Source: CAIWHR01 sp963788185 (GTDB lineage Bacteria; Pseudomonadota; Gammaproteobacteria; Burkholderiales; Casimicrobiaceae). From it: a DNA stretch of 64,000 nucleotides. Both the position numbers and the translations under genes were made by a program. The notes under the pieces were generated by a model, which ran no database searches, had not been told where the DNA came from, and was given only the letters and a program-made list of their open reading frames with translations. Each line of letters starts with the position of its first letter. The stretch's first letter is position 1. Location of the stretch: assembly GCA_963788185.1 (NCBI GenBank), contig CAWBGE010000013.1, positions 124,001-188,000 on the forward strand, read 5' to 3'. Of the stretch, positions 38,424-48,039 are shown piece by piece.

Positions 38424-39143
38424 ATGGGACAGAAAATACATCCGACCGGCTTCCGCCTTTCCGTCACTCGGAATTGGACATCGAAGTGGTTCGCGAACAG
38501 CAAGAATTTCGCGCCCATGCTCGCGGAAGACATCAAGGTCCGCGAGTACCTGAAGAAGAAGCTGTCGCACGCGTCGGTGGGCAGCATCACCATCGAGCGG
38601 CCGGCAAAGAGCGCGCGCATCACGATCCACAGCGCGCGGCCGGGGGTCGTCATCGGCAAGAAGGGCGAGGATATCGAGACGCTGCGCGCCGACCTGCGCA
38701 AGATGATGGGCGGTGAGGTGGGCCTCAACATCGAGGAAATCCGCAAGCCCGAAATCGACGCCCAGCTGATTTCGGACTCGATCGCCCAGCAGCTCGAGAA
38801 GCGGATCATGTTCCGCCGCGCGATGAAGCGCGCGATGCAGAATGCGATGCGCCTCGGCGCGCAGGGCATCAAGATCATGACCGCGGGGCGCCTGAACGGA
38901 ATCGAGATCGCGCGCACCGAGTGGTACCGGGAAGGTCGCGTTCCGCTGCACACGCTGCGGGCCGACATCCAGTACGGTTTTTCCGAAGCCAAGACCACCT
39001 ACGGCGTCATCGGCATCAAGGTATGGGTGTTCAAGGGCGAGATGCTGGCGCATAACGCCGACCCGTCGGCGGCTCCCGCGCCGTCCCCCGAAGCGCCGAA
39101 GCGTCCGCGTCGAGCAGGAGTGAAGAATGCTGCAGCCAGCTAG
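38424..39143 (+). CDS. rpsC: 30S ribosomal protein S3
   Basis: mRNA-entry protein with a type II KH domain (GVVIGKKGEDIE) and conserved C-terminal domain; 239 residues. The last 30 or so form a Pro/Ala-rich basic tail (PSAAPAPSPEAPKRPRR). The gene overlaps rplP by 17 bases. Confidence 0.97.
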   Translation: MGQKIHPTGFRLSVTRNWTSKWFANSKNFAPMLAEDIKVREYLKKKLSHASVGSITIERPAKSARITIHSARPGVVIGKKGEDIETLRADLRKMMGGEVGLNIEEIRKPEIDAQLISDSIAQQLEKRIMFRRAMKRAMQNAMRLGAQGIKIMTAGRLNGIEIARTEWYREGRVPLHTLRADIQYGFSEAKTTYGVIGIKVWVFKGEMLAHNADPSAAPAPSPEAPKRPRRAGVKNAAAS

Positions 39144-39540
39144 AAGGAAGTACCGCAAGGAGCAGAAGGGCCGCAACAAGGGCGTTGCGACCGTCGGCAG
39201 CAAGGTGAGCTTCGGCGAATACGGCCTGAAGGCCGTAGGTCGCGGCCGCCTGACGGCGCGGCAGATCGAGGCGGCGCGGCGGGCGATGACGCGGCACATC
39301 AAGCGCGGCGGCCGCGTGTGGATCCGCATCTTCCCCGACAAGCCGGTGTCCAAGAAGCCCGCCGAGGTCCGCATGGGCAACGGCAAGGGCAATCCCGAGT
39401 ACTACGTCGCCGAGATCCAGCCGGGCAAGGTGCTCTACGAGATGGACGGGGTGGAGGAGATCATCGCCCGCGAAGCCTTCGCGCTCGCGGCGGCCAAGCT
39501 GCCGATCAAGACGACGTTCGTTCACCGCCTGGTAGGTTGA
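39127..39540 (+). CDS. rplP: 50S ribosomal protein L16
   Basis: Contacts the A-site tRNA region of the large subunit; 137 residues from MLQPARRKYRKEQKGRNKG. The Arg hydroxylated in E. coli corresponds to the PVSKKPAEVRMGNGKG segment. The overlap with rpsC implies coupled translation. Confidence 0.97.
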   Translation: MLQPARRKYRKEQKGRNKGVATVGSKVSFGEYGLKAVGRGRLTARQIEAARRAMTRHIKRGGRVWIRIFPDKPVSKKPAEVRMGNGKGNPEYYVAEIQPGKVLYEMDGVEEIIAREAFALAAAKLPIKTTFVHRLVG

Positions 39541-39553
39541 CGAGAGGCTTCCG

Positions 39554-39766
39554 ATGAAACTGACCGAAACCAAGAAAGCCCTGGCTGCGAAGAGTGCGCC
39601 CGACCTGCAGGTCGAACTCAATGCTCTGTTGAAGGAGCAGTTCGGATTGCGGATGCAAAAGGCCACGCAGCAGCTGCAGGACACTTCCAAGATCAAGGCC
39701 GCGCGCCGCAACATCGCACGCGCGCGGACGCTCATACACCAGAAGAAAGCGGGGGGAGCGTCATGA
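39554..39766 (+). CDS. rpmC: 50S ribosomal protein L29
   Basis: Small two-helix tunnel-exit protein, 70 residues, with the conserved LLKEQFGLRMQKATQQL. The ATG at 39554 is preceded by GAGAGG; the stop overlaps rpsQ by 4 bases. Confidence 0.95.
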   Translation: MKLTETKKALAAKSAPDLQVELNALLKEQFGLRMQKATQQLQDTSKIKAARRNIARARTLIHQKKAGGAS

Positions 39767-40056
39767 CGCAAGCCATCGAAACCACCGAGACTACCGCAAG
39801 GAAGCCCATCCTTCAGACGCTGACCGGCCGCATTGTCAGCGACAAGATGGACAAGACCGTGACCGTCCTCGTCGAGCGCCGGGTCAAGCACCCGCTGTAC
39901 GGCAAGGTGGTCACGCGTTCGAGCAAGTACCACGCGCACGACGAGAACAACGAGTACAAGGAAGGCGACCTGGTCGAGATCGAGGCTTGCCGCAAGCTTG
40001 CCAAGACCAAGGCCTACCGGGTGACTCGCCTGATCGAGAAGGCAAAGACCGTCTGA
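39763..40056 (+). CDS. rpsQ: 30S ribosomal protein S17
   Basis: OB-fold primary 16S binder; 97 residues including LTGRIVSDKMDKTVTVLVERRVKHPLYGK. An N-terminal extension rich in Thr/Glu (about 14 residues) precedes the fold. A 253-base gap follows before rplN. Confidence 0.96.
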   Translation: MTQAIETTETTARKPILQTLTGRIVSDKMDKTVTVLVERRVKHPLYGKVVTRSSKYHAHDENNEYKEGDLVEIEACRKLAKTKAYRVTRLIEKAKTV

Positions 40057-40077
40057 CCGAAAAACCGGGCGGGGGGC

Positions 40078-40106
40078 TTGCGTTAAGCGAACTCTCCTGC
40101 CATAAT
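40078..40106 (+). promoter_or_regulatory. Candidate internal promoter for the spc genes
   Basis: TTGCGT (40078-40083), 17 bp and CATAAT (40101-40106) lie in the rpsQ-rplN gap. A hairpin GCAGCG/CGCTGC (40260-40265, 40271-40276) follows 34 bases before rplN. The spc operon has its own promoter here in E. coli. The rest of the gap shows nothing else. Confidence 0.45.
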
Positions 40107-40309
40107 CGACCCTTCGCCTGCCGCGGCCGGCAGATGTCGTACCCCACGGGCTCGCCCCACTCGGCGCCAAGCGTCACTTCCGAGGATCAAGCGAGTCCAC
40201 CGGCTGCGGTCTTTCCCCGAACGGGGTCCAAAACTGGCCGCAGGCACTTTCGCCCGACCGCAGCGCTTTCCGCTGCAGCGAGCTCTGCGGGTTAAGTTGG
40301 AGAAGCAGC

Positions 40310-40678
40310 ATGATCCAGATGCAATCGATGCTTGACGTCGCCGACAACACCGGCGCCCGGCGAGTCATGTGCATTAAGGTGCTCGGCGGGTCCAAGCGCC
40401 GCTATGCCCATATCGGCGATGTCATCAAGGTCACCGTCAAGGACGCCGCCCCGCGCGGCCGCGTCAAGAAGGGCGAGATCTACAGCGCGGTCGTGGTTCG
40501 CACCCGTCATGGCGTCCGTCGCGACGACGGTGCGCGCGTGCGCTTCGACGCCAACGCGGCCGTGCTGCTCAATCCCAAGCTCGAGCCGATCGGCACCCGC
40601 ATCTTCGGGCCGGTCACGCGGGAGCTGCGCACCGAGCGATTCATGAAAATCGTCTCGCTTGCGCCGGAAGTGCTGTAG
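40310..40678 (+). CDS. rplN: 50S ribosomal protein L14
   Basis: Subunit-interface protein forming bridge B8; 122 residues starting MIQMQSMLDVADNTGARR. GGAG lies 8-11 bases before the ATG. Confidence 0.97.
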   Translation: MIQMQSMLDVADNTGARRVMCIKVLGGSKRRYAHIGDVIKVTVKDAAPRGRVKKGEIYSAVVVRTRHGVRRDDGARVRFDANAAVLLNPKLEPIGTRIFGPVTRELRTERFMKIVSLAPEVL

Positions 40679-40688
40679 GAGATATGCG

Positions 40689-41006
40689 ATGCGCAAGATC
40701 AAGAAAGGCGACAACGTGGTCGTGATCACCGGTCGCGACAAGGGCAAGCGCGGCGACGTTTCGCGCGTCGTCGACGCCGAGCACGTCGTGGTTGCCGGAA
40801 TCAACCAGGTCAAGAAGCACCAGCGTCCGAACCCGATGAAGGGCGAGCAGGGCGGCATCGTCAACAAGGACATGCCGCTCCACGTCTCGAACGTGGCGCT
40901 CTGGAACCCGGTGACCAAGAAGGCCGACCGCATAGGCTTCCGCACGCTGGAAGACGGGCGCAAGGTCCGCTTCTTCAAGTCCAACGGCGAGCTCGTCGGC
41001 GCGTAA
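40689..41006 (+). CDS. rplX: 50S ribosomal protein L24
   Basis: Assembly initiator with a KOW motif (VVVITGRDKGKRGDV); 105 residues. I use the ATG at 40689 (MRKIKKGD); the ATG five bases upstream is out of frame. Confidence 0.97.
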   Translation: MRKIKKGDNVVVITGRDKGKRGDVSRVVDAEHVVVAGINQVKKHQRPNPMKGEQGGIVNKDMPLHVSNVALWNPVTKKADRIGFRTLEDGRKVRFFKSNGELVGA

Positions 41007-41015
41007 GGAGAAATC

Positions 41016-41555
41016 ATGGCCCGCCTGAAGGAAGTCTACAAGACCGAGATCGCGCCCGCGCTGATCAAGCAGTTCGGCTACAAGTCGGTGATGCAGGTGC
41101 CGCGCATCCAGAAGATCGTGCTGAACATGGGTGTGGGCGACGCGATCGGCGACAAGAAGCTGCTCGACAATGCAGCCGCCGACATGCAGAAGATCTCCGG
41201 CCAGAAGCCGGTCATCACCAAGGCCAAGAAGGCCATCGCCGGTTTCAAGATCCGTACCGGGTATCCGATCGGCTGCATGGTGACGCTGCGCCAGGACCGG
41301 ATGTACGAGTTTCTCGATCGCCTCGTGTCCGTCGCCCTCCCGCGCGTTCGCGACTTCCGCGGCGTGTCGGGGCGCGCGTTCGACGGCCGCGGCAACTACA
41401 ACATGGGCGTGAAGGAACAGATCATCTTCCCGGAGATCGAGTACGACAAGATCGACGCCATCCGGGGCATGAACATCACGATCGCGACGACCGCGAAGAC
41501 CGACGCCGAAGCGAAGGCGTTGCTTGCCGCGTTCAAGTTTCCGTTCAAGACCTGA
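41016..41555 (+). CDS. rplE: 50S ribosomal protein L5
   Basis: 5S rRNA-binding protein of the central protuberance; 179 residues. LNMGVGDAIGD, the FKIRTGYPIGC segment and the P-loop side of FRGVSGRAFDGRGNY are conserved. AAGGAG lies 7 bases before the ATG. Confidence 0.97.
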   Translation: MARLKEVYKTEIAPALIKQFGYKSVMQVPRIQKIVLNMGVGDAIGDKKLLDNAAADMQKISGQKPVITKAKKAIAGFKIRTGYPIGCMVTLRQDRMYEFLDRLVSVALPRVRDFRGVSGRAFDGRGNYNMGVKEQIIFPEIEYDKIDAIRGMNITIATTAKTDAEAKALLAAFKFPFKT

Positions 41556-41562
41556 GGCCGCC

Positions 41563-41868
41563 ATGGCGAAGCTGTCCCTGATCAACCGCGACGAGAAGCG
41601 CCGCGTTCTGGTGAAGAAATATGCCAAGAAGCGCGAAGCCCTGCTCGCAATCATCAACAACACGAAGGCGTCGGATGACGATCGATTCGCCGCGCGGCTC
41701 AAGCTCCAGCAGTTGCCGCGCAACGCGAATCCCACGCGCCTGCGCAACCGCTGTGCGATCACCGGTCGCCCGCGCGGCTTCTTCCGCAAGTTCGGCCTCG
41801 GCCGCAACAAGCTGCGGGAGTTCGCCATGCGCGGCGAGGTTCCGGGTATCGTCAAGGCCAGCTGGTAA
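41563..41868 (+). CDS. rpsN: 30S ribosomal protein S14, zinc-free form
   Basis: The 101-residue long form, lacking the CXXC...CXXC zinc ribbon of short S14. Conserved RNRCAITGRPRGFFRKFGL and the VPGIVKASW end are present. The ATG at 41563 follows GAGGCCGCC. Confidence 0.97.
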   Translation: MAKLSLINRDEKRRVLVKKYAKKREALLAIINNTKASDDDRFAARLKLQQLPRNANPTRLRNRCAITGRPRGFFRKFGLGRNKLREFAMRGEVPGIVKASW

Positions 41869-41891
41869 CGAGAATGCAGGTGAGGTGATTC

Positions 41892-42287
41892 ATGAGCATG
41901 ACTGATCCTATCGCCGACATGCTGACGCGCATACGCAATGCGCAGATGGTGGAGCAGGCGGCCGTTTTGATGCCCTCGTCAAAGGTCAAGCTGGCCATTG
42001 CGAAGGTGCTGAAGGACGAAGGCTACATCGACGGCTTCAAGGTCTCCGATGCGGAATCGAAGCCGGTCCTCGAGATCGGCCTCAAGTACTACGCCGGAAG
42101 GCCCGTGATCGAGCGCATCGAACGCGTCTCGTCCCCCGGCCTGCGCGTGTACAAGAGCAAGGACGACATCCCGCGCGTGATGAACGGGCTCGGCATCGCC
42201 ATCGTCTCGACGTCGCACGGGGTCATGACCGACCGCAAGGCGCGCGCCACCGGCGTCGGCGGCGAAGTGCTCTGCATCGTGGCCTGA
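41892..42287 (+). CDS. rpsH: 30S ribosomal protein S8
   Basis: Central-domain 16S binder and, in E. coli, the spc-operon repressor; 131 residues from MSMTDPIADMLTRIRNAQ to the conserved TGVGGEVLCIVA end. AGGTGA precedes the ATG. Confidence 0.97.
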   Translation: MSMTDPIADMLTRIRNAQMVEQAAVLMPSSKVKLAIAKVLKDEGYIDGFKVSDAESKPVLEIGLKYYAGRPVIERIERVSSPGLRVYKSKDDIPRVMNGLGIAIVSTSHGVMTDRKARATGVGGEVLCIVA

Positions 42288-42310
42288 CCGGAATCCAGGA
42301 GCACACGAAC

Positions 42311-42838
42311 ATGTCGCGTATCGGCAAACACCCCATTCCGCTACCGGCGAAGGTCGAGATCACCCTCGCCGCCGGAGCGATCACCGTCAAGGGCCCGCTG
42401 GGCACATTGACCCGCGAATTCGGCCCCGAGCTCTCCATCGAGAAGGACGGCGATACGCTGGTCTGCAAGGCGGCCACGGCTGCGGCCAATCCGATGCACG
42501 GGACGTTGCGCGCGTTGGTGGCCAACATGGTCAAGGGCGTGACCGAAGGCTTCGAGCGCAAGCTCACGCTGGTCGGCGTCGGGTATCGCGCGCAGGCAGC
42601 CGGCGACAAGGTGAACCTGTCGCTCGGATTCTCGCACCCGGTCGTGCACAAGATGCCTCAGGGCGTCAAGGTCGAAACCCCGGTGCAGACCGAAATCGTC
42701 GTCAGGGGCATCGACAAGCAGGCTGTGGGACAGGTCGCGGCCGAGATCCGCGCTTACCGGCCGCCGGAGCCCTACAAGGGCAAGGGCGTGCGCTACACAG
42801 GCGAGCGCGTCGTGATCAAGGAAACCAAAAAGAAGTAG
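42311..42838 (+). CDS. rplF: 50S ribosomal protein L6
   Basis: Two-domain protein near the sarcin-ricin loop; 175 residues with MSRIGKHPIPLP at the start and the PPEPYKGKGVRYTGE signature near the end. CAGGAGCAC precedes the ATG. Confidence 0.97.
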   Translation: MSRIGKHPIPLPAKVEITLAAGAITVKGPLGTLTREFGPELSIEKDGDTLVCKAATAAANPMHGTLRALVANMVKGVTEGFERKLTLVGVGYRAQAAGDKVNLSLGFSHPVVHKMPQGVKVETPVQTEIVVRGIDKQAVGQVAAEIRAYRPPEPYKGKGVRYTGERVVIKETKKK

Positions 42839-42844
42839 GAAAGG

Positions 42845-42879
42845 CGCTCGACGGCCTGCACGGCTCTTGAGCGTTTTTT
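42845..42879 (+). terminator. Terminator-like hairpin with U6 between rplF and rplR
   Basis: CGCTCGA (42845-42851) pairs with TTGAGCG (42867-42873, one G-U pair), with an inner GCC/GGC stem, and is followed directly by TTTTTT (42874-42879). It begins six bases after the rplF stop. In the middle of an operon this suggests partial termination or a leftover element. No promoter is visible before rplR. Confidence 0.5.
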
Positions 42880-42909
42880 CGCAGGCACAGTCAGCTGGAA
42901 GGATCAACG

Positions 42910-43263
42910 ATGAACAAAAAGGAAGCTCGAGTCCGCCGCTCCCGCAAAACCCGGGCGCGCATTGCCGAGCAGCTTGCGACGCGGCTGGTGGTGAACCGCT
43001 CCAATTCGCACATCTACGCGCAGATCATCGCGCCGTCGGGCAACCAGGTGCTGGCGTCGGCGTCGACGGCGGAGGCCGATGTGCGCAAGGACGTGAAGAA
43101 CGGCGGCAACAAGGCGGCCGCCGCCATCGTCGGCAAGCGAATCGCCGACAAGGCCAAGGCGCTGGGCATCGAGTCCGTTGCCTTCGATCGTTCCGGGTTC
43201 CGGTACCACGGCCGCGTGCAGGTGCTGGCCGATGCGGCCCGCGAGAACGGCCTCAAGTTCTGA
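42910..43263 (+). CDS. rplR: 50S ribosomal protein L18
   Basis: 5S rRNA-binding protein; 117 residues with RRSRKTRARIAEQ and the C-terminal FDRSGFRYHGRVQVLADAARENGL. GGAAGGATC precedes the ATG. The stop is followed at once by the longer GC-rich repeat. Confidence 0.97.
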   Translation: MNKKEARVRRSRKTRARIAEQLATRLVVNRSNSHIYAQIIAPSGNQVLASASTAEADVRKDVKNGGNKAAAAIVGKRIADKAKALGIESVAFDRSGFRYHGRVQVLADAARENGLKF

Positions 43264-43411
43264 ATGGGCCCCCAAGCTCACTTTGTGCGGTCAAGCCGCA
43301 TCCCGCTCCGCGGGACCAGCCTACGGCTGTCCTGCGGCCTTTGGCCTTGTGTTCGCTTCCCCCTGAGGGGGATGCAGGCCTCCCTTGGGGCGGCCCGGCG
43401 GGCGGCCTGAC
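43264..43411 (+). repeat. GC-rich CCCCC/GGGGG intergenic repeat, long copy
   Basis: 148 bases between rplR and rpsE. Shared with the copy at 36870 are the left end (CCCCCAAGCTCAC here, CCCCCACGCTCAC there), the core GTTCGCTTCCCCCTGAGGGG and the right end CTCCCTTGGGGCGGCCC...CCTGAC. An extra middle part contains the inverted repeat CCCGCTCCGCGGGA and others. The short copy looks like an internally deleted form. Confidence 0.75.
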
Positions 43412-43438
43412 GCCGCAACGGATTTAGGAAAGCTCATC

Positions 43439-43957
43439 ATGGCAAGAATGCAGCAGCAGCAGCAGGACGACCGCGGCGACGGCCTGCGCGAGAAGATGAT
43501 CAGCATCAACCGTGTCACCAAGGTCGTGAAGGGTGGCCGGATCCTGGGTTTCGCGGCGCTGACCGTGGTCGGCGACGGTGACGGCCGCGTCGGCATGGGC
43601 AAAGGCAAGGCGAAGGAAGTCCCGGTCGCCGTGCAGAAGGCGATGGAAGAGGCGCGCCGCAGGATGATCAAGGTCAACCTCAAGAGCGGCACCGTCCACC
43701 ACGCGGTCGAAGGCCGCCACGGTGCGACCAAGGTGTTCATGCAGCCCGCGTCCGATGGCACCGGCGTCATCGCCGGCGGCCCGATGCGCGCCGTCTTCGA
43801 AGTGGTTGGCGTGACCAACGTCCTGGCGAAGTGCCACGGCTCGACGAATCCTTACAACCTGGTTCGCGCGACGCTGAACGCGCTGTCGAACCTCAATTCG
43901 CCGGCCGAGATCGCTGCCAAGCGCGGCATGACGGTCGAGCAGATCCTGGAGGCTTGA
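43439..43957 (+). CDS. rpsE: 30S ribosomal protein S5
   Basis: Fidelity protein with an N-terminal dsRBD-like domain (KVVKGGRILGFAALTVVGDG); 172 residues. A Gln-rich start (ARMQQQQQDDRGDG) precedes the fold. AGGAAAG at 43426-43432 fixes the ATG at 43439. Confidence 0.97.
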   Translation: MARMQQQQQDDRGDGLREKMISINRVTKVVKGGRILGFAALTVVGDGDGRVGMGKGKAKEVPVAVQKAMEEARRRMIKVNLKSGTVHHAVEGRHGATKVFMQPASDGTGVIAGGPMRAVFEVVGVTNVLAKCHGSTNPYNLVRATLNALSNLNSPAEIAAKRGMTVEQILEA

Positions 43958-43960
43958 TCC

Positions 43961-44155
43961 ATGTCGACGCCGAAGAAGCTGCGCGTGACGCTGGTCAAGA
44001 GCATCACCGCGACCAAGCAGGATCACCGCGCGACAGTGCGGGGCCTGGGCCTCAAGTGGACCAACCACTCGGTCGAGGTCATCGACACGCCGTCGACGCG
44101 CGGCATGATCAACAAGGTCGGCTACCTGCTCAAGGTGGCGGACGCGAACGCGTAA
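43961..44155 (+). CDS. rpmD: 50S ribosomal protein L30
   Basis: Small 64-residue protein; KKLRVTLVKSITATKQDHRATVRGLGL matches the family, as does the GMINKVGYLL segment. Three bases after rpsE; GGAGG lies inside the rpsE end. Confidence 0.96.
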   Translation: MSTPKKLRVTLVKSITATKQDHRATVRGLGLKWTNHSVEVIDTPSTRGMINKVGYLLKVADANA

Positions 44156-44177
44156 TTCGAGTCATAGGAGTCGGGCC

Positions 44178-44609
44178 ATGCGCCTCAATACGATAAAACC
44201 TGCCGCGGGATCGAACAAGCCGCGCCGCCGTGTCGGCCGGGGCATCGGTTCCGGTCTCGGCAAGACCGCAGGCCGTGGCCACAAGGGGCAGAAGTCCCGT
44301 TCGGGCGGTTTTCACAAGGTCGGTTTCGAGGGCGGGCAGATGCCTTTGCAGCGCCGCCTGCCGAAGCGCGGCTTCGTCTCGCTTGCTCGCAACGACACCG
44401 CCGAAGTCCGGCTGTCCGACCTGGCCAAGCTTCCGGTGACCGACATCGATCTCCTTGCACTCAAGTCCGCCGGAGTGATCCCGGCGCTGGCCAAGTCGGC
44501 CAAGGTCATCAAGGCGGGCGAGCTTGCGAAGGCAGTGAAGCTCACCGGCATCGGCGCCACCAAGGGCGCGAAGGCGGCCATCGAGGCGGCCGGCGGCAGC
44601 CTCGCCTGA
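44178..44609 (+). CDS. rplO: 50S ribosomal protein L15
   Basis: Late-assembly protein; 143 residues. The N-terminal basic extension RVGRGIGSGLGKTAGRGHKGQKSR and the GGQMPLQRRLPKRGF segment are diagnostic. AGGAG precedes the ATG. Confidence 0.97.
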   Translation: MRLNTIKPAAGSNKPRRRVGRGIGSGLGKTAGRGHKGQKSRSGGFHKVGFEGGQMPLQRRLPKRGFVSLARNDTAEVRLSDLAKLPVTDIDLLALKSAGVIPALAKSAKVIKAGELAKAVKLTGIGATKGAKAAIEAAGGSLA

Positions 44610-44653
44610 ACCGCAGCCCGAAATCGCGCAAGCGCAACTGACAGGAAGCGACG

Positions 44654-45975
<1,322 letters not shown>

Positions 45976-45976
<1 letters not shown>

Positions 45977-46194
45977 TGGCGAAAGAAGAAACGATCCAGA
46001 TGCAGGGCGAGATCCTGGAAATGCTGCCCAACGCGACTTTCAGGGTCAAGCTCGAAAACGGCCACGTCGTGCTGGGGCACATCTCCGGCAAGATGCGGAT
46101 GCACTACATAAAGATTCTGCCGGGCGACAAGGTTACCGTCGACCTCACGCCCTACGATCTGACCCGGGCGCGGATCACGTTCCGCGCCAAGTGA
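45976..46194 (+). CDS. infA: Translation initiation factor IF-1
   Basis: 72-residue OB-fold factor binding the 30S A site. It starts AKEETIQMQGEILEMLPNATFRVKLENGH. The start is coupled to the secY stop (TGATG). Confidence 0.97.
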
Positions 46195-46279
46195 CGATCG
46201 GCTCGTTTCACGGTCACAAGGCCGGATTGGGTGTGCTGCCAGCGCCGGTCCCGGGCCACGGTTTTTGGAAGGAACTGAA

Positions 46280-46393
46280 ATGAAAGTTCTCGCTTCGGTA
46301 AAAAAAATCTGCCGCAATTGCAAGATCATCCGGCGCAACGGCGTCGTACGCGTCATATGCTCCGACCCGCGCCACAAGCAGCGGCAAGGCTAA
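46280..46393 (+). CDS. rpmJ: 50S ribosomal protein L36, zinc-binding form
   Basis: 37-residue protein, MKVLASVKKICRNCK to the basic HKQRQG end. The zinc ligands C11, C14, C27 and H32 are present (CRNC...CSDPRH), so this is the zinc-containing C+ form. GGAAGGA lies 6-12 bases before the ATG. Confidence 0.95.
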   Translation: MKVLASVKKICRNCKIIRRNGVVRVICSDPRHKQRQG

Positions 46394-46431
46394 CGAACTC
46401 GAATTCGACAGGGTAGAGACAGGTAACCGCT

Positions 46432-46824
46432 ATGGCCCGTATCGCAGGCGTCAACATTCCCAATCATCAGCACGCGGAGATCGCATTGACGGCGATCTAC
46501 GGCATCGGCCGCGCGCGCGCCCAGGCCATCTGCGTCGCGGCAGGTGTCAAGCGTTCGGCCAAGATCAAGGATCTTTCCGACGCGGACATGGATCGGCTGC
46601 GCGAGCAGATCCAGAAGTTCACGATCGAGGGCGATCTGCGCCGCGAAGTGACCATGAGCATCAAGCGGCTCATGGATCTGGGCTGCTACCGCGGGGTGCG
46701 GCACCGCCGCGGTCTGCCGGTGCGCGGGCAGCGCACGCGCACCAATGCCCGCACCCGCAAGGGGCCGAAGAAATCGCGCTCGGGCATGAGCAGCAAGCCG
46801 GCAGGCAAGCCGGCAGGCAAGTAA
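46432..46824 (+). CDS. rpsM: 30S ribosomal protein S13
   Basis: Head protein at the subunit interface bridging to L5; 130 residues. ARIAGVNIPNHQHAEIALTAIYGIG and RHRRGLPVRGQRTRTNARTRKG are canonical. The C-terminal tail is extended and ends in a duplicated KPAG unit (SSKPAGKPAGK), from a 12-base tandem repeat. Confidence 0.97.
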   Translation: MARIAGVNIPNHQHAEIALTAIYGIGRARAQAICVAAGVKRSAKIKDLSDADMDRLREQIQKFTIEGDLRREVTMSIKRLMDLGCYRGVRHRRGLPVRGQRTRTNARTRKGPKKSRSGMSSKPAGKPAGK

Positions 46825-46843
46825 CGGTCAAGGACGACTCAGC

Positions 46844-47251
46844 ATGGCACAGCAATCCTCGCAGAAAGCCGCCGCCCAGCGCGCGCGCAAGAAGGTCAAG
46901 AAGAACGTCGCCGAAGGCATTGCGCACGTTCACGCGTCCTTCAACAACACGATCATCACCATCACCGATCGCCAGGGCAACGCGTTGTCCTGGGCGACGT
47001 CGGGCGGCGCGGGTTTCAAGGGCTCGCGCAAATCGACGCCTTTCGCCGCGCAGGTCGCTGCCGAGAAGGCGGGCCGGGTGGCGGTCGAATGCGGCATCAA
47101 GAATCTGGAAGTGCGGATCAAGGGCCCCGGGCCCGGCCGCGAGTCGGCGGTGCGCGCGCTCAATGCGCTCGGCATCAAGATCAGCAGCATTTCCGACGTG
47201 ACGCCGATTCCGCACAATGGCTGCCGGCCGCCCAAGCGGCGCCGGATCTGA
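46844..47251 (+). CDS. rpsK: 30S ribosomal protein S11
   Basis: Platform protein near the E-site mRNA; 135 residues, with HASFNNTIITITDRQGN, the GPGPGRESA loop and the conserved end THNGCRPPKRRRI-like (PHNGCRPPKRRRI). The Asn-Gly that can isomerise to isoaspartate is present. Confidence 0.97.
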   Translation: MAQQSSQKAAAQRARKKVKKNVAEGIAHVHASFNNTIITITDRQGNALSWATSGGAGFKGSRKSTPFAAQVAAEKAGRVAVECGIKNLEVRIKGPGPGRESAVRALNALGIKISSISDVTPIPHNGCRPPKRRRI

Positions 47252-47374
47252 CCACTGCGGTTCGCGAACGCGGAACCTTTCCCCATCCGGATGGCAGATC
47301 GTCAACGGGGAGAGAGCGCATCGAATCGCAGCCTCACCGATTCATTCATCAACTGATTTCACTGGGATAGCAAC

Positions 47375-47998
47375 GTGGCTCGTTACATCGGACCCAAATG
47401 CAAGCTGGCGCGAAGGGAAGGCACCGACCTTTTCCTGAAAAGCGCGCGTCGATCGCTCGACTCCAAGTGCAAGCTGGAAACCAAGCCGGGGCAACACGGC
47501 GTGAAGTCCGGCATGCGCATGTCGGATTACGGCAAGCAGCTGCGCGAGAAGCAGAAGCTTCGCCGCACTTACGGCATTCTCGAACGGCAGTTCCGCCGTT
47601 ACTTCGCCAATGCGGCCCGAATCAAGGGCTCGACCGGCGAGAACCTGCTGCGCCTGCTCGAGTCGCGTCTCGACAACGTGGTGTACCGGATGGGCATCGG
47701 CTCGACCCGCGCCGAAGCGCGCCAGCTCGTCGGCCACTGCTCGATCACGGTCAACGGCAGGATTCTCAACATCCCCTCGGCGCAGGTCAAGGCCGGCGAC
47801 GTCGTCTCCGTCACCGAGAAGGCCAAGGGCCAGCTGCGCATCCAGGATTCGCTGCAGCTCGCCGAGAAGGTCGGCTTCCCGTCGTGGGTGGAGGTCGACG
47901 TGAAAAAGATGACCGGGGCCTTCAAGGGGTCGCCGGAGCGCTCGGAATTCGCGCAGGACATCAACGAAAGTCTGGTGGTCGAGCTGTACTCGAAGTAA
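47375..47998 (+). CDS. rpsD: 30S ribosomal protein S4
   Basis: 16S 5'-domain assembly initiator and E. coli alpha-operon repressor; 207 residues with MARYIGPKCKLARREG and an S4 RNA-binding domain (ESRLDNVVYRMG...). The start is ATG-type GTG: the codon at 47375 is GTG. The 123-base gap after rpsK has no gene and no clear promoter. Confidence 0.97.
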   Translation: MARYIGPKCKLARREGTDLFLKSARRSLDSKCKLETKPGQHGVKSGMRMSDYGKQLREKQKLRRTYGILERQFRRYFANAARIKGSTGENLLRLLESRLDNVVYRMGIGSTRAEARQLVGHCSITVNGRILNIPSAQVKAGDVVSVTEKAKGQLRIQDSLQLAEKVGFPSWVEVDVKKMTGAFKGSPERSEFAQDINESLVVELYSK

Positions 47999-48039
47999 CC
48001 GCCCGGCTTGCCGGTTTGAGATTCGCTTAGGGATTTCGC

